64,000 nucleotides of DNA from Sphingomonas sp. PAMC26645. GTDB lineage: Bacteria; Pseudomonadota; Alphaproteobacteria; Sphingomonadales; Sphingomonadaceae. Each line of letters starts with the position of its first letter. Positions within the stretch are counted from its first letter, which is position 1. The position numbers and the translations under genes are program-made. Positions 30,958 through 39,830 of this stretch are shown piece after piece. The stretch is from assembly GCF_004795835.1 (NCBI RefSeq), contig NZ_CP039249.1:248001-312000 (forward strand). Reading direction: 5' to 3'. The notes under the pieces were generated by a model. It worked only from the letters and a program-made list of their open reading frames with translations, was not told the DNA's origin and made no database searches.

Positions 30958-31305
30958 ATGATGATCAGCGCCGCTCCCCTCGAAGCTCGCCAGTCTCAGC
31001 CATCATCACAGCCGACGAACTGTTCCCCAATCCGGGAACAGCGGGGCCTCCCAATCGCCATGTTGCGCATGGCTGGACTGGAAGGTGCCGCGACGTTGCT
31101 CGGCAAAGGCCGATTGGCGGACGAACTCTGCATCACCGTTCGCGCGCTGAACTATAAAATGAACGCGGAACGCGGCGTGTCCGATGGTGAGGTCAGGGCA
31201 ACGGCAGCGGCGCTCGAAGAGCGCGCCGAACTCTTCCTTACTCACGCTCGCAAGCTGCGCGCCGTCGTCGATGTCAAGTCGAACGGGGAGGGCGTCGGAC
31301 GATGA
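30958..31305 (+). CDS. Putative HTH-like phage protein (115 aa)
   Basis: Start at ATG 30958 (a second ATG follows directly) after a weak AGGA. The C-terminal half (LADELCITVRALNYKMNAER followed by GVSDGEVRATAAALEERAEL) looks like a small helix-turn-helix found in alphaproteobacterial prophages. The longer frame upstream of this ATG is Ser/Arg-rich and not credible. It is the first gene after dyad copy 4. Function unknown. Confidence 0.65.
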   Translation: MMISAAPLEARQSQPSSQPTNCSPIREQRGLPIAMLRMAGLEGAATLLGKGRLADELCITVRALNYKMNAERGVSDGEVRATAAALEERAELFLTHARKLRAVVDVKSNGEGVGR

Positions 31306-31586
31306 TCGTCATCCGCGTAGAGCTTTGGTCAGCCGTCAACGGGCAGGTTTCGGAACTTGCGCGGATGACGATCGACAACATTGGCACCACTGCCAACGGT
31401 CAGCACGCCGACTACCGCGCGCGTAGCCTCCGCGGGCGCGACGCGGTGACGCTGCACCGTGCCATGCTCGCCGGCACCGTCCAGCGCGAGGGCAAGGTCA
31501 TTCGCCATGCCCGCCTGCGCCTGCACGTTTGGCACCTGGTTGCGCGGGCGCTCGATACCCTCGGGTATGCGGAGCGCCGCTCATGA
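31302..31586 (+). CDS. Conserved-looking phage protein (94 aa)
   Basis: MIVIRVELWSAVNGQVSELA with TIDNIGTTANGQHADYRARS and a C-terminal HVWHLVARALDTLGY. It reads as a compact beta-alpha protein with no membrane segment. It overlaps both neighbours by 4 bp. I recall similar proteins in alphaproteobacterial prophages near the integrase, without known function. Confidence 0.7.
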   Translation: MIVIRVELWSAVNGQVSELARMTIDNIGTTANGQHADYRARSLRGRDAVTLHRAMLAGTVQREGKVIRHARLRLHVWHLVARALDTLGYAERRS

Positions 31587-31900
31587 CCGCGACCATCCGC
31601 GCGGACGGCATGGAATGGCCGCTGCAAACCTACCTCGATGCAATGAGCTTCAGCCGTGTCGATCCGTTCTCGCTGCCAGCGATCGACGGCCAGGTTCGCG
31701 TGACGACGGTGAGCCTTTCCGGCGAACTCGCACCCTCGACCTATGCCAGCCAAGTCCGCTGGCACGACGTTCTGGCCTTCCGGCCGATTGCGAACGGCCT
31801 TGAAAGCTCGCCCTGCGATATCTGCGGCGAACCGGTCATGCGCATCGACTTCCACTCTCAGTGCGCCTCCTGCGAGGACGCAGGTGAGTACGGGTGGTGA
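31583..31900 (+). CDS. Zinc-ribbon phage protein (105 aa)
   Basis: ATG at 31583 overlaps the previous stop. The C-terminal CDICGEPVMRIDFHSQCASC gives two Cys-x2-Cys knuckles, a zinc ribbon; the N-terminal part is beta-rich. It may bind nucleic acid or a protein partner. Function unknown. Confidence 0.65.
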   Translation: MTATIRADGMEWPLQTYLDAMSFSRVDPFSLPAIDGQVRVTTVSLSGELAPSTYASQVRWHDVLAFRPIANGLESSPCDICGEPVMRIDFHSQCASCEDAGEYGW

Positions 31901-32094
31901 AGCGCAACCCCGGATACCTTCCAAGCGAGGCGATCGGCAAACGCGTTCGCGTACGGCTGGAACACGGTGGCGAAGGCGCAACCGATCCCAACCCCATGAG
32001 CCCGCCAGGCTGGGCCGCAGACGGCAAGGGCGGCTGCAATTGGCGACGCTCGGGCAACCCTTTCGACATCGCGGAATACGAGGTGATCCAGTGA
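31894..32094 (+). CDS. Small basic phage protein (66 aa)
   Basis: Two adjacent GTG codons (31894, 31897) can start VKRNPGYLPSEAIGKRVRVR followed by LEHGGEGATDPNPMSPPGW and a FDIAEYEVIQ end. It looks like a small beta-barrel (SH3-like) protein. It overlaps the zinc-ribbon gene by up to 7 bp and the next gene by 4. No function recognised. Confidence 0.65.
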   Translation: MVKRNPGYLPSEAIGKRVRVRLEHGGEGATDPNPMSPPGWAADGKGGCNWRRSGNPFDIAEYEVIQ

Positions 32095-32408
32095 ACGCTC
32101 CGTCACTCGTCAAGCTGGCTGGGAAAATGACCCGTGCTGCCGAGCGGGGGAAAGGTCTTCGGATCGAGTCCCCCGACCTCGACCTTCTCGGAAGCCTCGG
32201 CCTCTTCGACATCATCAATCGCGCAGTAGCCAAACAGTTGAAAGAACAGTCACAATGTCGCGACGCAATCCGCCGCTCTACCAGCGTGGGAAATACTGGC
32301 TCGGGTTCAACCAGCTCGCAGATGGAAGCCAGCGCAGCCCTAACCTCTATGTCTGGTGGTACGACGCAAGCACGCGACGTGAACGCGGCACGTCAACGGG
32401 TACAGTAG
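32091..32408 (+). CDS. Phage protein overlapping the integrase start (105 aa)
   Basis: GTG at 32091 encodes VNAPSLVKLAGKMTRAAERG followed by LRIESPDLDLLGSLGLFDII, a helical protein, and a Ser/Thr-rich C-terminal half. The last 154 bases overlap the start of the integrase gene in another frame, so either the C-terminal half is a dual-coded region or the integrase starts later. A recombination directionality role is possible from its location, but no motif supports it. Confidence 0.6.
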   Translation: MNAPSLVKLAGKMTRAAERGKGLRIESPDLDLLGSLGLFDIINRAVAKQLKEQSQCRDAIRRSTSVGNTGSGSTSSQMEASAALTSMSGGTTQARDVNAARQRVQ

Positions 32409-33592
32409 ATCTGGCAGCTGCAATCCTATTTCTCGATAAGCTATACTTGGCTGACAAAGGCGAGGCACCTGCATTTTGCCAGGCATGCGGGCAAACGCTG
32501 GCTCAGGCGAATGCGTACCTTCTGACCGATGCTATTGCCGACTATAAAATCGAGTGGGGCAATACGCGTGCGTCAGCCGATACGATCGCGAGCCGACTGG
32601 CCCACGTCGTCGCGTTTCTTGATGCGGAGCAGGCGTTAGGGGCGGAAGGCCGGTTTGGTCACGCAACGACTTGTGCGGTGGCATGCGCGTCTGTGTTTGT
32701 TCACGCGTTCCGCGCCTGGTCCAAGCAGCAGCCGATCGAATGGCGAAACGGGAAGGGCGACGTCACTGTATCGCGCGCACGATCGCCAGCTGCGACCGAA
32801 GCGTCGATCGCGCAGCTTATCGCGGTACTGAATCACGCGGCCAACGCGGAGCCGCCCCGCTCTGACAAGCGCCCGATCTACAAGCCCCTCCCCGCACGCC
32901 AGGTGCAGCGCAAACGGCGCACGCGGATCGGTATCGAAGAGCTGGCGCAGATGCTTTCCTACGCGGCCGAGCCAGGTCGCCAGCGCGGATCGCTACACGC
33001 ATTCCTCGTCGGCTCGATCTGCACGCTCGCTCGCCCCGGTGCCGTTGTGGACATCAACGTCGCGCCCGACCGTGAGCAGTGGTGGCCAGGTGCGCCGACG
33101 ATCGACCTAAACCCGCAGGGCAGGACGCAGAACAAGAAGCACCGGGCTTTGGTGCCCGTCCTCCCACCGCTCGATCGCTGGCTGCGCGCCGAATACGCAA
33201 CGTTCATGGATCTAAAGCCGGAAGAGCGCGCCGGCCGCGGCTGGTTGGTCAACTACCACGGCCGTCCCGTCCAGGACGTCGACCGGGCATGGGACACGAT
33301 GCTTACGAAGCTCGGACTGCCGAAGGGCCGCGAGTGGCGCTCGTACCTGTTGCGCCACAGTCTCGCGACCCTCGCGCGCAACCGCGGCGCTACGAAGTGG
33401 GACCTAGAGGGCTTCATGGGTCACAGCGACGGCAGTCAGACCGAGGTCTACGCGATCGGGGAATTTCCGAGCGTCGTCACCGCACTGACCGGCATTTTAG
33501 CCGACCTCGAACGGCTTGCCCCCGGTGCATTGCACCGAACCCGCACCGAACAGGCAAACACCGCAGCACAGGCTGGAGTGAAAAAAATGTGA
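32255..33592 (+). CDS. int: Tyrosine integrase
   Basis: 445 aa. The C-terminal catalytic domain shows Arg260 (CTLARPGAV), a Lys in NKKHR (about 294), Arg367 in YLLRHS, His390 (MGHSDG) and Tyr399 (TEVYA), the nucleophile. The first histidine of the usual H-x-x-R box is Tyr364, a substitution found in some families. The N-terminal half has a compact arm-binding region and a core-binding domain at about 85-200. It lies 30 bp from the 3' end of tRNA-Thr, its likely target. Confidence 0.93.
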   Translation: MSRRNPPLYQRGKYWLGFNQLADGSQRSPNLYVWWYDASTRRERGTSTGTVDLAAAILFLDKLYLADKGEAPAFCQACGQTLAQANAYLLTDAIADYKIEWGNTRASADTIASRLAHVVAFLDAEQALGAEGRFGHATTCAVACASVFVHAFRAWSKQQPIEWRNGKGDVTVSRARSPAATEASIAQLIAVLNHAANAEPPRSDKRPIYKPLPARQVQRKRRTRIGIEELAQMLSYAAEPGRQRGSLHAFLVGSICTLARPGAVVDINVAPDREQWWPGAPTIDLNPQGRTQNKKHRALVPVLPPLDRWLRAEYATFMDLKPEERAGRGWLVNYHGRPVQDVDRAWDTMLTKLGLPKGREWRSYLLRHSLATLARNRGATKWDLEGFMGHSDGSQTEVYAIGEFPSVVTALTGILADLERLAPGALHRTRTEQANTAAQAGVKKM

Positions 33593-33622
33593 GGTAAAAC
33601 AAGCACTTGTCGCTTGGAAAAA

Positions 33623-33660
33623 TGGTGCCGCTTACAGGACTCGAACCTGTGACCCCCGCA
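33623..33660. other. Probable right attachment site in the 3' part of tRNA-Thr
   Basis: The integrase lies next to the 3' end of the tRNA, whose 5' half is on the chromosomal side. Phages of this type carry a copy of the tRNA 3' end in attP and so rebuild the gene at one junction and leave a second copy at the other. The second copy must be left of the window. The core is placed approximately; a 12-bp palindrome (ACAAGCACTTGT, 33599-33610) lies between int and the tRNA. Confidence 0.6.
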
Positions 33661-33698
33661 TTACGAATGCGATGCTCTACCAGCTGAGCTAAAGCGGC
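33623..33698 (-). tRNA. tRNA-Thr (CGT)
   Basis: A 76-nt cloverleaf read leftward, starting GCCGCTT at 33698 and ending AAGCGGC-A-CCA at 33623, with the CCA encoded. The anticodon stem TCGCA/TGCGG encloses TTCGTAA, anticodon CGT (reads ACG). The T-arm has GGTTCGAGTCC. It is intact, so the prophage restored it on integration. Confidence 0.97.
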
Positions 33699-33832
33699 CC
33701 GACGACGGATGTATCCGGTCGAGGGGGCGGCAACTACCAGCGGTTTTGCGGGCTGACAAGCGGTTTGCGAGTTTACTCTGTGTTTACCAAGCGCGGTGCA
33801 CAAGCGGGGCGACGATACGGGGATCTTTGGGC

Positions 33833-34978
33833 ATGACGACGGCGCGCAGCGTAGAGGATGGACGCGCGGCAGGCGCGGATAGCGTGGCGCTAGCGCGGGA
33901 TGCGTCACGGGCGACCGCGGACGCCGGCGTGCGCGATTCGACCGATGCGGGCGTCAACGACGTGATGTTCGATCTCGGCGGCGACGAACGGCGGATGCAC
34001 GTGCGCGCCTATAATCACTGGGTATCGCTGTTGAAGGATCGCCCCTACCCGTCGATCGCCGATCTCGAGCCCGAGACAATCACCGATTTCGGACCGCACA
34101 GCGTGCTGCTCGATTTCAGTCATGGCATGGGCGATCCGAAGATCGCGTATCTCGGGCGGGCGCTGCGCGAGGAATGCGGGCTTGAGGGGCCGATCGCGAC
34201 GATCGCGGACGTGCCGAGCCGGTCGCTGCTGTCGCGGCTGACCGATCATTATCTCCAGATCATCGCCAATCGCGCGCCGATCGGCTTCGAGGCGGAATTC
34301 GTCAGCAGCCGGGGGCGGACGACGCTGTACCGCGGGATCCTGATGCCGTTCGCGTCTGGCGGAGTGACGATCGATTTCATTTACGGCGTCATCAATTGGA
34401 AGGAACTCGCGGACGCTGATTTGCAGGCTGCACTGTCGGCGGAGCTAGATGCCGCCGTTCACGCAACCTCGTATGGCTCGGGCGCGACCGCGCAGGTGTG
34501 GGCGGATGGGCCGAGCGGCGGCTTTGACGTCCTGCCTGACGAGCCGACGCCTGTGCAGGAACTGGTGTTGGACGATCCTCTGCCCGCCGACTATGTGCTT
34601 GTCGGCCCGCTCGGCGACCAACTAGCGATGGCGCGTGAGAGCGCGGCGCAGGTCCGCGCAGCCGAGGCGCGCAGTCGGATGGCGCTCCACAGGACGCTGG
34701 GTCGGGCGCATGATCTTGCGGTGTCTGCCGAGCAGGAGAGCGATGATTTCACGGCGATTCTCTCTGCTGCCTGCGTGCCGGGTGGGGCGGACGCGATGAT
34801 GCAGATCGTTGCGATCGTCTTTGGCGCGAATTTCGAGGCCGCCAGGTTGGAGACGTTCGCGACGGCGCTGCGACACGCCCAGCGGCATCAGGTGCCGGCA
34901 GGCGGTTTCGCAAGCTTTCTGAGTGGCTTCGGCAGCGACCTGGCGGCGATCGAAGCCGCGGAGCGATCCGCGTTTTAG
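33833..34978 (+). CDS. PAS_5-domain protein
   Basis: ATG at 33833 gives 381 aa. Residues about 55-220 are a PAS_5 domain (YNHWVSLLKDRPYPSIADLE, LDFSHGMGDPKIAYLGRALRE, and RTTLYRGILMPFASGG before FIYGVINW), seen in alphaproteobacterial sensors of unknown ligand. The rest is helical, including a C-terminal DFTAILSAACVPGGADAMMQ region. No kinase or cyclase domain follows, so it is probably a stand-alone sensor or adapter. The gene opens the chromosomal side beyond the tRNA. Confidence 0.82.
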   Translation: MTTARSVEDGRAAGADSVALARDASRATADAGVRDSTDAGVNDVMFDLGGDERRMHVRAYNHWVSLLKDRPYPSIADLEPETITDFGPHSVLLDFSHGMGDPKIAYLGRALREECGLEGPIATIADVPSRSLLSRLTDHYLQIIANRAPIGFEAEFVSSRGRTTLYRGILMPFASGGVTIDFIYGVINWKELADADLQAALSAELDAAVHATSYGSGATAQVWADGPSGGFDVLPDEPTPVQELVLDDPLPADYVLVGPLGDQLAMARESAAQVRAAEARSRMALHRTLGRAHDLAVSAEQESDDFTAILSAACVPGGADAMMQIVAIVFGANFEAARLETFATALRHAQRHQVPAGGFASFLSGFGSDLAAIEAAERSAF

Positions 34979-35054
34979 GTGCGCTGCAGCATTATTCTTC
35001 GCATCTGCCACAAGGGTTGAGATAGGCGAACGGGGGGCGCATAGGCCCTGACCT

Positions 35055-38000
35055 ATGGCGAACCAATCGTTGAACACGCTCACCGAGACCCTTGCAGGCC
35101 GGTTGACCGAACGGGCCCTTCCGGGCGAACTGAGGGACTTCGGGGCGAGCGAGGTCGCGCAGGCCGCGGCGTTCGTCGCCGCGACCGCCGCGCACCGCGA
35201 CGACGGTGCGCCGGCGATCGCGATCGAGCCGATCAGCGCGGACGATACGCGGCGGCGGATGCGGCTCGCGATCGTCAACGACGACATGCCGTTCCTGGTC
35301 GATTCAATTGCGGCGGCGATCGGCGCGCAGGACATCGCGGTCGATCGGATCATCCACCCCGTCGTCCGCACGACGCGTTCGCCCGACGGCATGCTGCACG
35401 CGATCGACGCGGACGGCCAGGGTGCAGGTCGGCCCGAATCGATGATTTACCTGGAGATGGAGCGCGCCGATGCGCGTGACCGTCGCGGGCTGATCGAGGA
35501 CCTCACGGCTGTTTTGGCCGATGTCCGTGCGGCGGTGACCGACTGGCGCGCGATGCAGGCGGCGCTCGACGACGATATCGCGAAGCTGCCCGAAGGCGAA
35601 GGTGCCGCTCTGTTGCAGTGGTTCCTCAATGGACATCTGACTCTGCTCGGGCATCAGATCTGGCATCGTGACGGGAGCGGTCACGCCGCGCTCGGTATCG
35701 CGCGCAACGAACACCGTGTGCCGATCCTTGCCGAAGCCTCGCGCGGGCTGGCGATCAAATGGTTCGAGGCGGGCAACGACGCGCCGCTACTGCTGAAGTC
35801 GAACCTGATCTCGACCGTGCACCGCGCCGTGCCGCTCGACCTCGTCGTGGTGCCGGTGATGGAGGGCGCGACGGTCGCCGGGCTGTCGATCTACAGTGGG
35901 CTGTGGACGAGTGCTGCGCTTGCCGCGATGCCGCGCGACGTGCCGGTATTGCGCACGCGTCTTGCGGCGATGAAGGCCAAGTTCGGGTTCGATCCGCGCG
36001 GTCATGCCGGCAAAGCGTTGACCCACGCGTTCACTGCGCTGCCGCATGATCTGGTGATCGCGTTCGCACCCGATGCGCTGGAGGATCTGGCGCTGACTGC
36101 GATGAGCATCGCGGATCGACCGAGGCCAGCGCTCGTGTTGGTCGAGTCCGCGCTCGGACGTCATTTGTTCGGGTTCGTGTGGCTGCCGCGAGACGACGTT
36201 ACCACCAGTCGTCGCGTCGCGATCGGCGACATGCTGGCCGAAGCGGCGAATGCGAGCGTGCTGAACTGGTCGATCGCGCTGGAGGACGGCGAGGTAGCGA
36301 TGATCCGCTACACGCTCGACCTGCGCGGCGATGGCCGGATGCCCGACGCCGCGCCGCTCGCCCTCCGCTTGCAGCGGATGGTGCGAGGTTGGGTGTCGGA
36401 CGTCGAGGCCGCACTGGTCGAGACGTTGCCACCGCCGCGTGCGGCACGTCTTGCCCTCAAATGGGCGGCGGCGTTCCCGCAGAACTACCGCAACCTCAGC
36501 ACGCCTGCCGAGGCCGCAGAGGATATCCAGCGCATCGCCGCGCTGGGCGATGCGGATGCGCGTGGCGTGCGTCTGGTTCCGGGTGAAGCCGGCACCGATC
36601 CTCAGCTGAAAATCTACAAGCTGGGTGGCGCCCTCCCCCTGTCGGACGCCGTACCGGTGCTGGAGAATTTCGGCTTCCGCGTGATCGGCGAACTGCCGAC
36701 GCGGTTGCGCGACGACAGCGTGCCGTTCGTGCATGACTTCGTGCTGGAGGCGAACGACGCGGCGCAGCAGAGCGACGCGCCCGTGCTCGAAGGCGCGATC
36801 GCCGCAGTGTTGGAAGGCGCGGCCGAGAACGATGCGTTCAACCGGCTGATCGTCGAACTCGGGATGCGTCCCGAGGCGATCGTGCTGTTCCGTGCGTGGT
36901 TCCGGTATCTGCGCCAGGCGGGGCTTCCGTACGGGCTGACTACCGTGGTCGATGCGTTGCGGCGTGCACCGAAGGTCGCCGCTGCCCTGATCGCGCGCTT
37001 CACCGCGGTCCACCACCCCGATCATCCCGGCAACGCGATCGAAGCGGACCAGGCGATCGAAGCCGGGCTCGACGCGGTTACCGCGATCGACGACGACCGT
37101 ATCCTGCGTGCGTATCGCAACCTGATCGCGGCGACGTTGCGGACCAACGCGTTCACGCCCGCCGCGTCGGAGGCGCTCGCGTTCAAGCTCGACAGCCATC
37201 TGATCCCCGGCCTCCCCGCGCCCGTGCCGTGGCGCGAAGTGTGGGTCTATTCACCCCGCGTCGAAGGTATCCACCTGCGCGCGGGTCCGGTCGCGCGTGG
37301 CGGCCTGCGCTGGTCCGACCGTCGCGACGATTTCCGTACCGAAATCCTTGGGCTGATGAAGGCCCAGCGCGTCAAGAACGCCGTCATCGTGCCGACAGGC
37401 GCGAAGGGTGGCTTTTATCCAAAGCAACTCCCCGCCCCGTCGAACCGCGATGCGTGGCTGGCCGAGGGCACCGAGAGCTACCGGATATTCATCCGCACCT
37501 TGCTGTCGATCACCGACAACATCGTCGAGGGCAAGGTCGTGCATCCCGACGGCGTGACGATCCTCGACGGCGAGGACCCGTATTTCGTGGTCGCTGCCGA
37601 CAAGGGCACCGCGACGTTCAGCGACGTGGCGAACGCTCTGGCGCTCGAACGCGGCTATTGGCTCGGCGACGCGTTCGCCTCCGGTGGCTCAGTCGGCTAC
37701 GACCACAAGGCGATGGGGATCACCGCCAAGGGCGCATGGCTGAGCGTCCAGCGGCACTTCGCCGAGCGCGGCCTCGACGTGCAGAGCGAGAGCATCACCG
37801 TGGTCGGCTGCGGCGACATGTCGGGCGACGTGTTCGGCAACGGCATGTTGCTGTCGAAGACGCTGAAGGTCATCGCGGCGTTCGATCACCGCCACATCTT
37901 CCTCGATCCCGATCCCGATCCAGCGACCAGCTGGGAAGAGCGCAACCGGATGTTCGCGCTGCCGCGGTCGAGCTGGGCGGATTACGACGCCAGCCTGATT

Positions 38001-39671
38001 TCGAAGGGCGGCGGCGTGTTCGCGCGCACCGCCAAGGTCATCAAGCTGTCGCCGCAGGTGCAGGCTGCGCTCGGCGTGACGGTTAGCGAGATGGAGCCGG
38101 GCGCGCTGATCTCGGCGATCCTCAAGGCGCCGGCGGACCTGCTCTGGTTCGGCGGCATCGGCACCTATGTGAAGGCGGCGTCGGAGGCGAACGTCGCGGT
38201 CGGCGATCCGGCCAACGACCGGCTGCGTGTCAACGCCGAGGATCTCCGCGTGATCGCGATCGGCGAGGGCGCGAATTTGGGCGTCACGCAGGCGGCGCGG
38301 ATCGCGTTCTCGGCGCGCGGCGGGCGGATCAACACCGACTTCATCGACAATTCGGCGGGCGTCGACTGCTCGGATAACGAGGTCAACATCAAGATCGCAC
38401 TCAACCGCGAGATGATCGAGGGGCGGCTCGACTATGAGGACCGCAACACGCTGCTCGCCAGCATGACCGACGACGTCGCGCACCTGGTGCTGGAGGACAA
38501 CCGGCTCCAGACGCTGGCGCTGTCGATCGCCGAGGCGGACGGCGCTGTCGCGGTGCCGAGCTATGTGCGCGTGATCGAGATCTTCGAGGGCGGCGGCAGG
38601 CTAGATCGTGCGGTCGAGGGGCTGGCGTCGAACGATATCCTGCTGCGTCGCGGGCAGGATGGTCTGGGGCTCACGCGTCCCGAACTGGCGGTGCTGCTGG
38701 CGACCGCCAAGCTCGGGTTGCAGGATGCGATCGAGCATAGCGACATCGCCAAGGACGACGCGCTCAAGCCCGACCTGCACGCCGCGTTCCCGGCGGCGAT
38801 GCGCGCGCGGTTCGAGACGGCGATCGACGAGCATCGGCTGCGGCCCGAGATCGTCGCGACGAAGCTCGCCAACCGGATCGTCAACCGGCTGGGCATCCTC
38901 TACCCGTTCGAGCTTGCGGAAGAGGAAGGCGCGGCGATGGGCGATATCGCGGCGATGTTCGTCGTCGCCGAGCGCCTGTTCGACCTGCCGGCCTTGTGGG
39001 CGGAGATCGAGACGGCCGTAATGCCCGAGGCTGCGCGAATCGCGCTGTTCGACGAGGTGGCCGTGGCGACGCGCTCGCAGATCGCCGACCTGTTGCGCGT
39101 GTCTGCACCGGGCGCCGTGCCCGGCGACGTACTAGCGCGGCTGGCGAAGGGGATCACGCAGCTCGACAGCCAGACTGCGGCGTTGCTGCTCGAGGAGGCG
39201 AGCGCGCAGAGCAGTCGCATCGCGGGGCAGCTCGAAGCGGTCGGTGCGCCGGGCGATCTGGTGCGCAAGGTCGTTCGCCTGTTCGAGATGGACGGCGCGG
39301 TCGGGTTGGCGGACCTCGGCGAGCGGATGTCGCTCGATGAGGCGGTGGTGACGCGGGCGTTCACGCATCTTGGGCAGGCGCTGGGGCTCGATTGGGCGCA
39401 GGCGAATGCCGCGCGGATCAGTCCGACCGATCCGTGGGAGCGGTTGCTGGTCGCCGGGCTGGCACGCGATTTCCAGCAGTTGCGGCTGGAGTTTCTCGCG
39501 TGCCGTGGGGCGCAGGATCCGCAAGGTGCGGTGGAGGCCTGGCTGCTCGCGAACGCCACGCGTGTGGCGCAGTTCAAGGCGGTAATCGACCGTGCGCGCC
39601 ATGCGGCGGTGCCGAATGCGGCGATGCTGGCGCAGATCGCCGGGCAGGCGCGGGTGTTGCTGGGGCGGTAA
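35055..39671 (+). CDS. gdhB: NAD-specific glutamate dehydrogenase (large class)
   Basis: 1,538 aa, the size of the large bacterial NAD-GDHs (about 1,550-1,620 aa). It converts glutamate to 2-oxoglutarate and ammonia in the cytoplasm. The N-terminal half holds the regulatory ACT-like segments (MPFLVDSIAAAIGA). The catalytic core at about 740-1200 includes GGLRWSDRRDDFRTEILGLM, VIVPTGAKGGFYPK with the catalytic Lys region, and the NAD-binding VVGCGDMSGDVFGNGML. The C-terminal domain is helical. A 76-bp gap separates it from the PAS gene. Confidence 0.96.
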   Translation: MANQSLNTLTETLAGRLTERALPGELRDFGASEVAQAAAFVAATAAHRDDGAPAIAIEPISADDTRRRMRLAIVNDDMPFLVDSIAAAIGAQDIAVDRIIHPVVRTTRSPDGMLHAIDADGQGAGRPESMIYLEMERADARDRRGLIEDLTAVLADVRAAVTDWRAMQAALDDDIAKLPEGEGAALLQWFLNGHLTLLGHQIWHRDGSGHAALGIARNEHRVPILAEASRGLAIKWFEAGNDAPLLLKSNLISTVHRAVPLDLVVVPVMEGATVAGLSIYSGLWTSAALAAMPRDVPVLRTRLAAMKAKFGFDPRGHAGKALTHAFTALPHDLVIAFAPDALEDLALTAMSIADRPRPALVLVESALGRHLFGFVWLPRDDVTTSRRVAIGDMLAEAANASVLNWSIALEDGEVAMIRYTLDLRGDGRMPDAAPLALRLQRMVRGWVSDVEAALVETLPPPRAARLALKWAAAFPQNYRNLSTPAEAAEDIQRIAALGDADARGVRLVPGEAGTDPQLKIYKLGGALPLSDAVPVLENFGFRVIGELPTRLRDDSVPFVHDFVLEANDAAQQSDAPVLEGAIAAVLEGAAENDAFNRLIVELGMRPEAIVLFRAWFRYLRQAGLPYGLTTVVDALRRAPKVAAALIARFTAVHHPDHPGNAIEADQAIEAGLDAVTAIDDDRILRAYRNLIAATLRTNAFTPAASEALAFKLDSHLIPGLPAPVPWREVWVYSPRVEGIHLRAGPVARGGLRWSDRRDDFRTEILGLMKAQRVKNAVIVPTGAKGGFYPKQLPAPSNRDAWLAEGTESYRIFIRTLLSITDNIVEGKVVHPDGVTILDGEDPYFVVAADKGTATFSDVANALALERGYWLGDAFASGGSVGYDHKAMGITAKGAWLSVQRHFAERGLDVQSESITVVGCGDMSGDVFGNGMLLSKTLKVIAAFDHRHIFLDPDPDPATSWEERNRMFALPRSSWADYDASLISKGGGVFARTAKVIKLSPQVQAALGVTVSEMEPGALISAILKAPADLLWFGGIGTYVKAASEANVAVGDPANDRLRVNAEDLRVIAIGEGANLGVTQAARIAFSARGGRINTDFIDNSAGVDCSDNEVNIKIALNREMIEGRLDYEDRNTLLASMTDDVAHLVLEDNRLQTLALSIAEADGAVAVPSYVRVIEIFEGGGRLDRAVEGLASNDILLRRGQDGLGLTRPELAVLLATAKLGLQDAIEHSDIAKDDALKPDLHAAFPAAMRARFETAIDEHRLRPEIVATKLANRIVNRLGILYPFELAEEEGAAMGDIAAMFVVAERLFDLPALWAEIETAVMPEAARIALFDEVAVATRSQIADLLRVSAPGAVPGDVLARLAKGITQLDSQTAALLLEEASAQSSRIAGQLEAVGAPGDLVRKVVRLFEMDGAVGLADLGERMSLDEAVVTRAFTHLGQALGLDWAQANAARISPTDPWERLLVAGLARDFQQLRLEFLACRGAQDPQGAVEAWLLANATRVAQFKAVIDRARHAAVPNAAMLAQIAGQARVLLGR

Positions 39672-39676
39672 CTTAA

Positions 39677-39825
39677 CCCCTCGCCCCTGCGGGGAGAGGG
39701 AGGGGCCCGCGTGCTCTTGCGCGTGGGAGGGTGAGGGGCGTGAGGCTCAGGGCATATATCCCAACCACCCCTCACCCTTCCGTCGCCAAGAGGCTCCTCC
39801 TTCCCTCTCCCCGGAGGGGCGAGGG
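39677..39825. repeat. Bipartite inverted repeat, G-rich family
   Basis: Between the converging gdh and PepSY genes. Left part CCCCTCGCCCCTGCGGGGAG, right part CCCTCTCCCCGGAGGGGCGA, each hairpin-forming and in inverted orientation, with GTGAGGGG/CCCCTCAC between. It could act as a bidirectional terminator here. Confidence 0.7.
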
Positions 39826-39830
39826 ACAGG

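Larger units (their letters stand above)
1..33660. mobile_element. P2-like prophage, left end outside window
   Basis: A continuous block of phage genes runs from the window edge to a tyrosine integrase beside tRNA-Thr. Portal, terminase, scaffold-protease, capsid, head completion, lysis, tail completion, baseplate, fibre, sheath, tube, tape-measure and late control proteins all match P2 families in nearly P2 order, indicating a contractile-tailed temperate phage. The right boundary lies in the 3' part of the tRNA gene; no second copy of that sequence occurs in the window, so the left boundary lies upstream of base 1. Apart from the truncated methylase, every morphogenesis gene seen is full length, so the prophage looks potentially functional. 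The exact right boundary is inferred. Confidence 0.93.

Noticed and set aside
35787..37199. Leftward 470-aa frame inside glutamate dehydrogenase
   Set aside because: It is antisense to a clear GDH gene, with Arg/His/Gln-rich composition typical of high-GC shadow frames.
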